DNA from: an uncultured Planktomarina sp. | GTDB lineage: Bacteria > Pseudomonadota > Alphaproteobacteria > Rhodobacterales > Rhodobacteraceae | Direction: 5' to 3' | Assembly (NCBI GenBank): GCA_905181815.1 | Contig: CAJIZA010000005.1 | Span: 1 to 64,000, forward strand | DNA length: 64,000 nucleotides | In this document: positions 15,278-24,585 of the stretch, one piece after another | Numbering within the stretch: the stretch's first letter is position 1 | How the letters are laid out: each line of letters opens with the position of its first letter | Position numbers and translations under genes: made by a program | Notes under the pieces: generated by a model | Database searches by the model: none | What the model saw: only the letters and a program-made list of their open reading frames with translations | What the model was told of the DNA's origin: nothing

Positions 15278-16396
15278 TCAAGAACTCTTCCGCAAGCTGT
15301 CTCGATTTTGTGCCAGCCAATAGCCTGCCAAAGCCAGTGGCACCACAGGCAATTGATGGGTCGTCAAACGATGGTAAAAGTCGTCAAAGCTCAGGACATG
15401 CCCTTGGATATCCTCAGATTCTTCGGGCAATCCGCTCAAGATCGCCGCCCCATCACCAATATCTGCCAGGCCAACAAAAATGTGAAAATATTCACTGCTA
15501 CATCCCGGTGAGCTATAGCCGCTATGCACCTTGTGGAGATCCGTGATCTGCAACCCCGCCTCTTCAAAGCTCTCACGGATTGCGGCCGCTTGCGCTGTCT
15601 CACCCGCATCAATACGCCCGGCAACTGGCTCCATCAGCCATGGATGGGCATCGGCGCGCGCAAAGGGGCCAAAGCGAAACTGCTCCACCAATAAGACCCG
15701 ATCCGTTTTGGGATCATAGGGCAGAACGATGGCGGCATCTGTGCCAATAAAGGCCGCCCGCTCCACGCGCTCGCTCCCTGCCCCGTCAAAACGCGGCACG
15801 CATAAGTCGGCCTGCTGCAAGGCGAAAAATTTTGTGTAAGGCTGGCTGTGTTCATGCACCACCACATCGCTGCGGCTCAAACCAGAGGGCGACTGCGGCG
15901 CCGAATCTGAGCGCGCCTTGAGCCGAGCATCCGCACGCACGCGCATCATGGGATAGGCCCGCACCAGTTGAGCCGGTGACATCTGCCCCATCACGGCCAT
16001 AACCTCCCATGCCGCCTCCAATGCCAGAGCCCCATAAGCCTCTTGCCAATCTGTCAAAGACCACTCTGATCCCGCTGCTAGGCCGTCTGGAGGCAGGTAA
16101 ACTTGCGCTTGAACGCTGCGCCCGGCAACCATGACCGACACCGGGTGGAGCGTATAGCCAAAGCCACTTTCATAGTGATCCATACGCGCCAAAACTTGCG
16201 CATCACACCCCCGCAGAAAAATGCCCGGCGCTCGAAAGCCCGCTTTGGCATGGATGGCCGGGAAAGCTTGCCCCTTGGCCCAGCTGACATGGTAATCGGG
16301 CAATTCCGCCGCCACACCTGAAGGGCAAGTTGCCCCAGCCACAAGGCGCAAGAGCTCGGGCCAGCATAGCGTACCAAATAAAAATACATTGGTCAT
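15278..16396 (-). CDS. Gamma-glutamylcyclotransferase-like / Nudix hydrolase fusion
   Basis: A 372-residue two-domain protein. Residues 1 to about 150 form an AIG2-like gamma-glutamylcyclotransferase domain, opening with VFLFGTLCWPELL and containing the MDHYESGFGY segment. Residues about 190-365 are an ADP-ribose-pyrophosphatase-type Nudix domain with the box GRIDAGET...REsFEEAGL at 260-282 (G-x5-E-x7-RE-x2-EE-x-G). The Nudix part probably hydrolyses ADP-ribose or a related nucleoside diphosphate; the role of the first domain is less clear. The fusion is known to me in Rhodobacteraceae as an annotated Nudix protein. It lies eight bases downstream of nothing on its strand except the fatty-acid synthase gene, which ends 7 bases away. 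Confidence 0.85.
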   Translation of the reverse strand: MTNVFLFGTLCWPELLRLVAGATCPSGVAAELPDYHVSWAKGQAFPAIHAKAGFRAPGIFLRGCDAQVLARMDHYESGFGYTLHPVSVMVAGRSVQAQVYLPPDGLAAGSEWSLTDWQEAYGALALEAAWEVMAVMGQMSPAQLVRAYPMMRVRADARLKARSDSAPQSPSGLSRSDVVVHEHSQPYTKFFALQQADLCVPRFDGAGSERVERAAFIGTDAAIVLPYDPKTDRVLLVEQFRFGPFARADAHPWLMEPVAGRIDAGETAQAAAIRESFEEAGLQITDLHKVHSGYSSPGCSSEYFHIFVGLADIGDGAAILSGLPEESEDIQGHVLSFDDFYHRLTTHQLPVVPLALAGYWLAQNRDSLRKSS

Positions 16397-16403
16397 AATC
16401 GCA

Positions 16404-17612
16404 TTAGGCCGGCTTGCAGAGGGTAATTTGCGTCACATCGCAATTGGCGTAATGAAAGGTCGCGGCGCAAGACGTCAGGTAGAAATTCCACATCCGGCGG
16501 AAACGATCATCAAATCCCATCGCCGCCACCTCATCCCATTGGTCATTGAACCGCGCATGCCAAAGCCGGAGTGTTTTGCTATAGCTTTCGCCAAATTCGA
16601 TTGAATTCACAAAAGCCAAACCGGCTTTATCTGCTTCCCGGCGCAGCACTTCCGGTGAGGGGAGCATACCGCCTGGGAAAATGTATTTTTGAATAAAATC
16701 AATAGATTTTCGATATTCTTCGAAGCGATCATCTCGCACGGTGATGATTTGCAGCGTGGCTTGCCCACCTTTTTTGAGCCGCCCAAAAACCGTACTGAAA
16801 TAGGAGGGCCAATATTTTTCTCCGACGGCCTCAAACATCTCAATGCTGGCGATGCCGTCATAGATCCCGGTCTCATCGCGATAATCTTGCAATTTGAACG
16901 TCACCATATCTTGCAAGCCCGCAGCGGCAATCCGATCTTTGGCATATTTAAACTGCTCCTGGCTGATGGTCAGACAGGTCACCTTCAAGCCGCGCTCTTT
17001 TGCAGCATATTCGGCAAAGCCGCCCCAACCACAACCGATTTCCAACACATGATCGCCGGATTTTACCCCCATTTGATCAACCATGCTGGCATATTTTGCT
17101 GTCTGAGCCTCCTCGAGAGTTTCATGCCCACTGGCAAAAATCGCCGATGAATAGGTCATGGTCTTATCGAGCCATAGACCATAAAAATCATTACCTAAAT
17201 CATAGTGATAGCTGATATTCTTGCGCGCCTGACCCTTGGAGTTTCCCTGCATCCAGAAGCGGAATTTCTCGTAAAGCTGCACCAGCTTTTGTCCTGGGAA
17301 ACTGTCAAATACCTCTTCATTATCCGCATGGATATAGTCCATGAAAGCCTGCAAATCTGGCGTGCTCCATTGGCCGTCCAAATAGGCATCACAAAACCCC
17401 AGCTGGCCCTCACGCAGCAACCGCTCGAATATTCCATTGTCGTGGATCCGAAGCTCGCAGACCGGCCCCGCACCTGGGCCTTCCGCCCGAAAGATGCGGC
17501 CATCCTCAAAAACAAAGTCTATGCGCCCATTTTGTCCTTTTTGCGCAACGCTAAAAGCCGTGGCAAAATAACGTGGCAAATTTTTCTGCCCGTCGGTGGT
17601 GCTCAGGATCAT
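16404..17612 (-). CDS. Cyclopropane-fatty-acyl-phospholipid synthase family methyltransferase
   Basis: Start chosen at MILSTTDG because GGGAGA lies about eight bases upstream; the longer TTG frame lacks a site. The 402-residue enzyme has an N-terminal lipid-binding part (residues 1-130), the block YHYDLGNDFYGLWLD at 135-149, the SAM motif EIGCGWGGF at 191-199 and a C-terminal methyltransferase half with ASIEMFEAVGEKYWPSYF. It transfers a methylene or methyl group from SAM to unsaturated acyl chains of membrane phospholipids. The neighbours cfa-photolyase occur together in many alphaproteobacteria, in a putative light/oxidative-stress group. Confidence 0.9.
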   Translation of the reverse strand: MILSTTDGQKNLPRYFATAFSVAQKGQNGRIDFVFEDGRIFRAEGPGAGPVCELRIHDNGIFERLLREGQLGFCDAYLDGQWSTPDLQAFMDYIHADNEEVFDSFPGQKLVQLYEKFRFWMQGNSKGQARKNISYHYDLGNDFYGLWLDKTMTYSSAIFASGHETLEEAQTAKYASMVDQMGVKSGDHVLEIGCGWGGFAEYAAKERGLKVTCLTISQEQFKYAKDRIAAAGLQDMVTFKLQDYRDETGIYDGIASIEMFEAVGEKYWPSYFSTVFGRLKKGGQATLQIITVRDDRFEEYRKSIDFIQKYIFPGGMLPSPEVLRREADKAGLAFVNSIEFGESYSKTLRLWHARFNDQWDEVAAMGFDDRFRRMWNFYLTSCAATFHYANCDVTQITLCKPA

Positions 17613-17686
17613 ATAGGCGTCTCCCGTATCGATTGGAATTTTTGGCAAATTAACGGAGCAGGCGTAAGAAGCAAGCCTCGCAGTGA

Positions 17687-19099
17687 TTAGAAGTCGCGCG
17701 CTTTATAAGATGATAGGGCAATTTCGCGCCCGTCTTTGGCTGAGACAATGGGTACGGGATATGAACTCTGTGCCGACAGACCCCAAGACGGCGGGGCGGC
17801 GTCGAAATATTGCAGTGCGCTCGGTGGCGGATCAGCCTGCCCCTCTGCAATCCACATCTTGCGATAGCGCCGATCTGGATCAAATTTCTCGATCTGGGTT
17901 TCCGGGTTGAATACGCGGAAATAGGGCGCCGCATCCGGGCCGCTGCCCGCCGCCCATTGCCATCCCATCGCATTGCTGGCGGGATCCCAATCTATGAGGC
18001 AATCTTCAAACCAAGCCTGCCCAAGCCGCCAATGGGTCATCAGATGTTTGGTCAAATATGACGCCACAATCATCCGTCCACGATTGTGCATGGTGCCAGT
18101 GACATAAAGCTCGCGCATCGCCGCATCAATAAACTCAAGCCCCGTGCGCCCAGTTTTCCACGCGGTGAACTTGGCGCTGGTGGCATCCTCGCTCCAGGGA
18201 AAGGCATCCCAAGCTGGTTTCCAGTTTTGCGCCAATATCTGCGGTGTATGGTGCAGCAGGTGATAGGCAAACTCGCGCCACACCAATTCTTTCAGGAAGG
18301 TTTCCGCGCCCGGATTGCCACGGTCCAATTCAGCCTTCCCCGCGTGCCAGCATTGCGCGGGGGTAATTTCCCCCAAAGACAAATTTTCCGCCAATTTTGA
18401 CGTGCCGTCTTCACCGGGAACATCCCGCCCCTCGCCATAGTTCCATAACCCACCACTGGTGAATTCGGCCAAGCGCTGCTGGGCCAAATCTGCGCCGACC
18501 CGCGCATATTGTGCCACGGTTGCAGCACCGCGTTGCATGTCGAGGCCCAAACCCCATGCGCCCAGCGCCTCAGAGCTGGGATAGGCCTCAGGCGCAGGGA
18601 TCCGCCCGGGCTCAGGCAAGGGCGCAGGCACCTCACGGCCGCGCACAGCCTTCCAAAGCGGCGTATAAACTTTGTAAAATCCTCCCAGCTTGGTTTGCAC
18701 GGTCCAAGGTTCAAACAACAGATGACCTTTGAAGCTTTTGGCCTCAAGACCCATGCCAGAGAGGCAAGCCTTGACCTGGGCATCTCGCGCCTGACTGGTG
18801 GGATCATAGGCCCGCTGCCAGTAGACCGCGGTTGCGCCCGTTTCTTCGACCAGCTGTGGGATCACATCTATGGCAGCGCCGCGGCGCAAAATCAGTTGGT
18901 TCCCCTTGTCTTTCAGAGCCTTTTGCAGGGCAGCAACACCCTGCTCCAGCCGCCATTTCGGCGCGGATCCCAAGGTCTCAACCTGCGCATCGCAGATGAA
19001 CACAGCAATCACCGGGCCACCGCGGGACAGCGCCGCCGTCAGCGCCGCGTGGTCCTGCAGACGCAAGTCGCGCCGGAACCACAATAAAGTCGGAGTCAT
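17687..19099 (-). CDS. phrB: Deoxyribodipyrimidine photo-lyase
   Basis: Start chosen at MTPTLLWFRRDLRL, preceded by GAAGGG. The 470-residue flavoprotein repairs cyclobutane pyrimidine dimers using blue light. The N-terminal alpha/beta domain begins with LLWFRRDLRLQDHAAL; the C-terminal FAD domain contains GRTGLEFIDAAMREL, TGTMHNRGRM and DWDPASNAMGWQWAAGSGPDAAPYF (the last from about residue 370), all typical of class I CPD photolyases. Its gene is 75 bases upstream of the fatty-acid synthase gene on the same strand and 20 bases downstream of the aminotransferase gene. Confidence 0.93.
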   Translation of the reverse strand: MTPTLLWFRRDLRLQDHAALTAALSRGGPVIAVFICDAQVETLGSAPKWRLEQGVAALQKALKDKGNQLILRRGAAIDVIPQLVEETGATAVYWQRAYDPTSQARDAQVKACLSGMGLEAKSFKGHLLFEPWTVQTKLGGFYKVYTPLWKAVRGREVPAPLPEPGRIPAPEAYPSSEALGAWGLGLDMQRGAATVAQYARVGADLAQQRLAEFTSGGLWNYGEGRDVPGEDGTSKLAENLSLGEITPAQCWHAGKAELDRGNPGAETFLKELVWREFAYHLLHHTPQILAQNWKPAWDAFPWSEDATSAKFTAWKTGRTGLEFIDAAMRELYVTGTMHNRGRMIVASYLTKHLMTHWRLGQAWFEDCLIDWDPASNAMGWQWAAGSGPDAAPYFRVFNPETQIEKFDPDRRYRKMWIAEGQADPPPSALQYFDAAPPSWGLSAQSSYPVPIVSAKDGREIALSSYKARDF

Positions 19100-19119
19100 A
19101 TCGGGCCCTTCACAAACCA

Positions 19120-20343
19120 CTAGATCACCTGATCTAGGGCATTTAGCAGCCGGTCAACATCATCGGCACCGGTATAATGCACAAATGACAGGCGCAGCAC
19201 CCCATGCTCTGGCGCAATGCCAAGCGCAGATAAGGGCCGCACCGCATAAAAGTCCCCGCCACCAGCCATAACGCCGAATGGGGCAAGCTTCTCCGCTGCC
19301 GCCTCACCTGGCATAGGCAGGTGCACGGCAATTGTTGGTGCACGGTTTTCCGCCTGAGCCGGGCCAATCAAATGCACAGAATTTTTTGAGCCGAGATAGT
19401 CCAAAATAGGTTGCGCCAACCGAGCCTCATGATCTCGAAACAGATCATGGACCTTTGCCGCCCGCTCTGCCGGTGGCGCTTCCGCTGAAAAGTGATGCGC
19501 ATAAACCGCATCCATATAATCGGCCATACCCGCACAGGCCGCCACCTGAGCGTGATCAGGACCGGCGGGGGTAAAACGCTTATATAGGCTATCGGCGTTA
19601 AAATAATGCCCTTGATTGGGCAGGCGCATTCCAAGGTCACGCCGGATCACCATCAGCCCTTGATGCGGCCCATAAGTTTTATAGGCGGAAAACAGGTAGA
19701 TATCTGCACCCAACTCGGAAACATTCACAAAGCCATGCGGCGCATAGCTCACCCCGTCAACACAAGAATAAGCACCAGCGGCGCGGATCAATGCCGTGAT
19801 TTCCGCGACGGGGTTCACCGCAGCAATCACATTGGAACAATGCGGAAAACACACCATCCGCACAGACCCATCAAGCAGAGCTTGCAAATCTTGAGGATCC
19901 AGCAGGCCGGTCTGCGGATCAACGCACCATTCTTTGACCTCAATCCCACGTTCGGCCAAGCGGCGCCAGGGGCCCGAATTGGCCTCATGGTCTTGATTGG
20001 TCACGATGATGGACTGCCCCGGTTCCAGCCATTGCCCGACCGCCTGCGCCAAAACGTAGGTATTTTGGGTGGTGGAAGGTCCAAAACTCAGCTCATCACT
20101 ATCCACACCCAGCATAGCGGCCAAGCGCGCACGCGCCTCGTCCATTTCCGCCCCGCCCAAGCGCGATGCCTGATACGGCGCATAAGGCTGTACTTTGCGC
20201 TCTCGATAGAACCGGGCCAGACGGTCCTGAACTTGCACACAGGTGTAAGAGCCACCAGCATTTTCAAAAAATGACTGGCCCTGCAAAGAGGGCACGTCAA
20301 AGGCAGGGAAATTTTGGCGGATAAACTCTAAATCAAGTTGCAT
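19120..20343 (-). CDS. Class V aminotransferase (cysteine-desulfurase-like)
   Basis: A 407-residue fold-type I PLP enzyme. The Schiff-base lysine is K222 in FSAYKTYGPHQG; D196 in SCVDGVSYAPHG contacts the PLP ring nitrogen; GPSTTQNTY near 88-95 and TNQDHEANSGPW near 115-126 bind phosphate and ring. It resembles the cysteine-desulfurase-like (TIGR01976-type) branch, which lacks the usual catalytic cysteine loop of NifS/IscS, so the substrate is not certain. No Fe-S assembly gene lies near. The next gene downstream, the photolyase, begins 20 bases after its stop. Confidence 0.85.
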   Translation of the reverse strand: MQLDLEFIRQNFPAFDVPSLQGQSFFENAGGSYTCVQVQDRLARFYRERKVQPYAPYQASRLGGAEMDEARARLAAMLGVDSDELSFGPSTTQNTYVLAQAVGQWLEPGQSIIVTNQDHEANSGPWRRLAERGIEVKEWCVDPQTGLLDPQDLQALLDGSVRMVCFPHCSNVIAAVNPVAEITALIRAAGAYSCVDGVSYAPHGFVNVSELGADIYLFSAYKTYGPHQGLMVIRRDLGMRLPNQGHYFNADSLYKRFTPAGPDHAQVAACAGMADYMDAVYAHHFSAEAPPAERAAKVHDLFRDHEARLAQPILDYLGSKNSVHLIGPAQAENRAPTIAVHLPMPGEAAAEKLAPFGVMAGGGDFYAVRPLSALGIAPEHGVLRLSFVHYTGADDVDRLLNALDQVI

Positions 20344-20444
20344 GGCGTTGGTCCTTTGAAGATGGCTCCTCAGGCACGCCCGAAGAAAAACAGGGAAGCG
20401 GGCCGCTATAAGTTGCGGCCCGCTGCGGCTGCAACTTGCGGCGC

Positions 20445-21431
20445 TTAGGCGTTCACGTCAACCACCACGCGTCCCTTCACTTGGCCTTTGAGGATCTCTT
20501 TGCCCAAGCGTGGCAGATCAGACAAAACGGCCGGAACAATCATGCCTTCAAGCTTGTCGAGTGGCAGATCTTTCGCGACCCGCGCCCAAGCCTTTTGCCG
20601 ATTTTCAAAAGGTTGCATCACGCTATCAATGCCAAGCAGATTCACACCGCGCAGCAAAAAGGGAATGACCGTTGCCGGCAGTTTCGCCCCGCCAGCCAGG
20701 CCCACAGCCGCCACAGAGGCACCATAGCACATTTGCCCCAAGACGCGCGCCAGCATATCGCCTCCCACGGCATCGACACAGCCCGCCCAAGTCTCCGCCT
20801 CAAGAGGTCTTTTGGTCAGCTCATTGATATCATCGCGCGCGACAATCTGTGTAGCTCCCAAGGATTTCAGATAATCAGCTGTCTCGGGCCGCCCTGTGAC
20901 CGCAGCCACCTCATAGCCCAAATTGGCCAAGAGCGCCGTGGCCACAGAGCCGACACCGCCAGCCGCACCGGTGACCAAAACAGGGGCCGTGCCGGGCTTA
21001 AGCCCATGATTTTCAAGCGCCGTAACTGCCAGTGTGGCCGTGAGGCCAGCGGTGCCCACAGCCATAGCCTGCCGGCAGGTCAAACCCTGCGGCAACGGGA
21101 CCAGGAAATCGGCCTTGACCCGCGCCTTTTGCGCATAGCCGCCCCAATGGGTCTCGCCCACGCGCCAGCCTGTCAAAATAACTTTATCCCCCGGCTGATA
21201 ACGCGGATCATCCGAGCTTTCGACAGTGCCGGCGAAATCTATTCCTGGAACGTGAGGATAAACGCGGACCAAACCACCGCCCGGCCCGATACACAGGCCG
21301 TCTTTATAATTCACCGTGGAATAGTCGACCGCAACCGTCACATCGCCCGCGGGTAAATCGTCATATGAGATTTGCCGCAGATCCGCTTGGGTGCCGGATT
21401 CCGTTTTCTCAACAACTAAGGCGTTAAACAT
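20445..21431 (-). CDS. acuI: Acryloyl-CoA reductase (AcuI/YhdH family)
   Basis: Start chosen at MFNALVVEKTESG with GGAGAT nine bases upstream. A 328-residue medium-chain dehydrogenase/reductase with the substrate domain at 1-130 (STVNYKDGL and VPGIDFAGTV) and an NADPH-binding GAAGGVGSVA at 155-164; zinc ligands are absent, as in the quinone-oxidoreductase branch. It reduces acryloyl-CoA to propionyl-CoA, which detoxifies acrylate formed from dimethylsulfoniopropionate in roseobacters. No dmd or ddd gene is in the window, so a role in DMSP use is from family knowledge. Confidence 0.85.
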   Translation of the reverse strand: MFNALVVEKTESGTQADLRQISYDDLPAGDVTVAVDYSTVNYKDGLCIGPGGGLVRVYPHVPGIDFAGTVESSDDPRYQPGDKVILTGWRVGETHWGGYAQKARVKADFLVPLPQGLTCRQAMAVGTAGLTATLAVTALENHGLKPGTAPVLVTGAAGGVGSVATALLANLGYEVAAVTGRPETADYLKSLGATQIVARDDINELTKRPLEAETWAGCVDAVGGDMLARVLGQMCYGASVAAVGLAGGAKLPATVIPFLLRGVNLLGIDSVMQPFENRQKAWARVAKDLPLDKLEGMIVPAVLSDLPRLGKEILKGQVKGRVVVDVNA

Positions 21432-21574
21432 AGGGATCTCCAAGATTGTACAGACCTCTCCTGCTAGCGCCAATCGCACACAAGTGCCAGAGGCCAGCAC
21501 GAAAACTTATCCGCCTCTTGCTGAATTTAGCCTCCCGCACCTCTTTTAATTCTACGCAAAGCACATTACATCTT

Positions 21575-21895
21575 AGATGTCCTTCGGGACTATGGTCATA
21601 AACGCGCTCGTAATAAACGGATCGGACCCGGGGGCGGTACCCGGCAGCTCCACCAAACCTCCCTCATTTGGGGACAGATGGGGCTGAAATAGGATCGACG
21701 GACGTCTAAAGGGGTTAGCTTTGGCTCGGTGAGATACCACCGTTATCGGTTCATTTAAGCTAGTTGCAAATGACAACAAAGCTCCAATGGCTCTGGCTGC
21801 GTAAGCAGTCCGAAACATTGAAACCTTAAGCCCTGTCGCCTTGCAGCGTCAGGCGGGGTCCGCAGGTACCTGGCAACAGAAACCTGCACCTTCCC
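21575..21895 (+). ncRNA. ssrA: tmRNA, permuted (two-piece) alphaproteobacterial type
   Basis: The acceptor piece comes first: GACCCGGGGGCGGTACCCGG (T-arm-like) followed by CAGCTCCACCA ending at 21655. A short spacer leads to the coding piece starting GGGGCTGAAAT at 21680, whose GGGGCTG pairs with CAGCTCC to rebuild the acceptor stem. The tag frame begins at GCA 21766 and reads ANDNKAPMALAA before TAA at 21802-21804. It rescues stalled ribosomes and marks products for ClpXP. The outer ends are approximate; the precursor is cut into two RNAs in this class. Confidence 0.93.
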
Positions 21896-21917
21896 CCCCT
21901 TTCACAGCGCCTCAATA

Positions 21918-22316
21918 TCAATCCAGCATTGCGCATTTGCTGTAGACCACCGTCGGGACAACCCTGCCCTTGCGCGGCGGCTCCATTGTGACCCAAAGCA
22001 CCTGTTCTGCCTCGTGGTACATCAATGTCATGTTAAGCCCGTTCCAGAGCGTTTTAGCATGAACCTCCGATCTGCTCTCATTGTCGGTCATTCCCACAAT
22101 GCGGTATTCACTGCGCGCCCAAAACACATCCTTTTTTGTCAGGGTATTAAAGGGGGGGAAATAGGTTTCAGCGCTCCTGCGAGATCTCAAAGCCTTAATG
22201 GCTTGATCCAAATTGCGCTCGGAACATTTGACGCCCTCATGGGCCACTCCAGCCACGGGAAGGCAACACCACAGTCCAAGCGCCAAAGAGATCCCCCGAA
22301 ACGTAAGCAATTTCAA
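21918..22316 (-). CDS. Secreted hypothetical protein
   Basis: A 132-residue protein with a signal peptide (KLLTFRGISLALGLWCCLPVAGVA, cleavage near residue 25 before HEG). The mature part has a basic helix (NLDQAIKALRSRRSAETYF), strands EYRIVGMTDNE and MTLMYHEAEQVLWVTMEPP, and cysteines near each end (VKCSER, SKCAML) that could pair. No family is recognised. It lies downstream of the tmRNA gene on the opposite strand and 90 bases after the HyuA-type gene on its own strand. Confidence 0.65.
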   Translation of the reverse strand: MKLLTFRGISLALGLWCCLPVAGVAHEGVKCSERNLDQAIKALRSRRSAETYFPPFNTLTKKDVFWARSEYRIVGMTDNESRSEVHAKTLWNGLNMTLMYHEAEQVLWVTMEPPRKGRVVPTVVYSKCAMLD

Positions 22317-22407
22317 TATTTCTTCCTTCCAATATTTTCGTCAAAATTCGTTTGTAAAAAAAGACAGCCAATAATTACGAACCCGCAAACCGAGGCGCAG
22401 CCGCCGG

Positions 22408-24420
22408 TCAGGCTTGATGCTCACGCGCGACACGAGGCCGGCCGGTCGCCTCAACTGAAATCACAGCCTCAATAAATAGCTCACGCGCCTCGCTGCGCGC
22501 GCGTTTAATATCACGATGGCTTGAAACCTGTACAGTGTCGCTGCCGCTCTCCTCCACTTCTGCGCGCGCTGTGTCGCACAGCCACGTCTCCAGCGTGGCT
22601 AAGGCGTCATCCTCACTGTGGAAATCCTGCGGCCCCTCGGCAAAATGCACCCGAAAGACTCCTTCAGACGGGGCGGTGATCGTGCCCGAACGGCGCACAG
22701 TGATGCGTCCAACCACCGCGCCAATGGCATTGGCCACGGCGGCATGCTCGGGCAAGATAACATCGCAATTGAGCGCCCTGCCAACCGCCGGGTAATAGGT
22801 CGCCGCCGAGGCACCAAGTCCGATCACATCCACATCCAGACGGGCCTCGATCTTCACCAATCCCGGCGCGTGCCGCAATCCGCGCTGCAACAGCTCATGG
22901 CCGGCCAAATCTGCCGGCGCCCCACCAAAAAGATCGCTCTGCTCCGCAAAGGCCGCCGTGAGCAGGGCCGTTGAAGTTTGAGCGGTGAGTTGATCAATAA
23001 TAAGTCTCGCCATGTCCTCAGGAGTGCGTGCCAAAGGCTCGCCTGCCCCGCTGCGCCTGCGCCCCATCAAAGCCAGGGCAATCGCGGCCGCTTCATGGCT
23101 CCATACCCGCAACAGGCCTAAGACATGGCTGGCGTCGGAGGGGGTGACGCCGCTGAGCTGAACAAGACCACGCGCCACCAGACGTTGAAGAGACAGATAC
23201 TCAACCCGCGTGGACAAAAGCTGGTCGAGAGGATGGGTCTGCGCGCCCATGCGGGCAAATACGGCCAGATCTCGAGCGCTAAGACCGGCGGTATCGCCGC
23301 CCGGCACCGCACGCACAAATTGCCCATCATAATCGCCCGGCATGACGGCCCGAAGCTGCCGATCAAGAGCGGGCAAAACCACGTCTGGCGCCTCATGGGC
23401 GATCAGCGAAATTGGCAAAACCCGGCACGGGCCCAAGGTGACCCCGCCTGCGAGACCCTCAGAGCAAAAATGCACCTCACTGTCCCCACCCAGCCCGGTT
23501 GTGCGGATAGCCACCGCCTCAACCATCGTACGATAGGGGCCAACCTGCGCCCCGGCCGGGTCAATTTGCGGCCGCCCATCACGCAAAAGGGCGATATCCG
23601 TTGTCGTCCCACCAATATCAGACACCAAAGCATGATCGCGTCCAGTCATCCAGCGGGCACCCACAATAGAAGCGGCAGGACCGCTCAAAATAGTTTCAAT
23701 AGGCCGTTCCTTTGCCTTTTGCGAAGAAATCAAAGCCCCGTCACCGCGCACGACCATCAGGGGCGCAGACAGGCCAATCTCGCGCAAAATGTCTTCCGCC
23801 CGGCCAATGAGCTTATGGGTCATTCCGATCAATCGGGCATTCAACACAGCCGTTAACGCCCGTTTGGGTCCGTTCAGCTTTGACGAGAGGTGATGCGACG
23901 CGCTGACAGGGCGGCCTGTGACCTGCCCAATCACCTCCGCGGCCCGCAGCTCATGGGCGGCATTGCGTGTGGCAAATTGCGCTGCCACCGCATAGGCCGA
24001 TACGCCTTGATCTCGCGCCAACCACTCCCCCAGCGCAGCTTCATCCAGCGCAGCGGCCTGCCCGCCCGCATGATCATGCCCGCCGCTCAGCGTAATCACC
24101 GGATCACCCTTCAGCGCCTCCTTCAGGCCATGGCTGTCCAAATCCCGCGCGTCAAACCCGATATAGACTAGCCCCACACGGCCACCTTGTCCCTCAACCA
24201 GAGCATTGGTGGCCAGAGTTGTGGACAAAGAGGCCAAGGAAATCTCACGAGGCCCAACATCGGCCTGCGCCAATACGGCCCGAACCGCCGCGCCAATGCC
24301 CAACGCCAAATCCGCGCGTGTGGTCAGAGACTTTGCACTGGCAATCACATGGGTGTCATCTTGGATCAGCACCGCATCCGTATAGGTGCCGCCCGTATCA
24401 ACACCCAATAATATTGTCAT
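22408..24420 (-). CDS. Hydantoinase/oxoprolinase family protein (HyuA-type)
   Basis: A 670-residue protein of the ASKHA-fold hydantoinase A family, with N-terminal phosphate loop GVDTGGTYTDA at 6-16, the SLSTTLATNAL region near 64-74, LSGPAASIVGA at 245-255 and a second phosphate loop DIGGTTTDIAL at 268-278. Family members hydrolyse hydantoins or 5-oxoproline in an ATP-dependent way, or are acetone-carboxylase-like subunits. The usual HyuB partner gene is not next to it, so it may act alone or on an unknown substrate. A strong GGGAGA ribosome site precedes the ATG. The chrA gene is divergent. Confidence 0.85.
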   Translation of the reverse strand: MTILLGVDTGGTYTDAVLIQDDTHVIASAKSLTTRADLALGIGAAVRAVLAQADVGPREISLASLSTTLATNALVEGQGGRVGLVYIGFDARDLDSHGLKEALKGDPVITLSGGHDHAGGQAAALDEAALGEWLARDQGVSAYAVAAQFATRNAAHELRAAEVIGQVTGRPVSASHHLSSKLNGPKRALTAVLNARLIGMTHKLIGRAEDILREIGLSAPLMVVRGDGALISSQKAKERPIETILSGPAASIVGARWMTGRDHALVSDIGGTTTDIALLRDGRPQIDPAGAQVGPYRTMVEAVAIRTTGLGGDSEVHFCSEGLAGGVTLGPCRVLPISLIAHEAPDVVLPALDRQLRAVMPGDYDGQFVRAVPGGDTAGLSARDLAVFARMGAQTHPLDQLLSTRVEYLSLQRLVARGLVQLSGVTPSDASHVLGLLRVWSHEAAAIALALMGRRRSGAGEPLARTPEDMARLIIDQLTAQTSTALLTAAFAEQSDLFGGAPADLAGHELLQRGLRHAPGLVKIEARLDVDVIGLGASAATYYPAVGRALNCDVILPEHAAVANAIGAVVGRITVRRSGTITAPSEGVFRVHFAEGPQDFHSEDDALATLETWLCDTARAEVEESGSDTVQVSSHRDIKRARSEARELFIEAVISVEATGRPRVAREHQA

Positions 24421-24585
24421 AAGCTTATCTCCCGCACGCGCCGGCTCGGTGTAACCCGTTTTCGCGCCGGGTCACACCATTTTGCGACATATGAACGGCT
24501 GAAAACCGATCGCTGTACTTATTGCAACTTGTACCGAAACCGCTCTTGCGGCATTTTCACCTGAGCTGAAAAGGAGCATTCACCC

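Noticed and set aside
20445..21431. Possible DMSP catabolic cluster around acuI
   Set aside because: No dmdA, dddL, dddP or related gene is present within the window; acuI stands alone.
21573..21818. Minus-strand frame of 81 codons
   Set aside because: It is antisense to the tmRNA; the RNA structure and tag frame explain the sequence.
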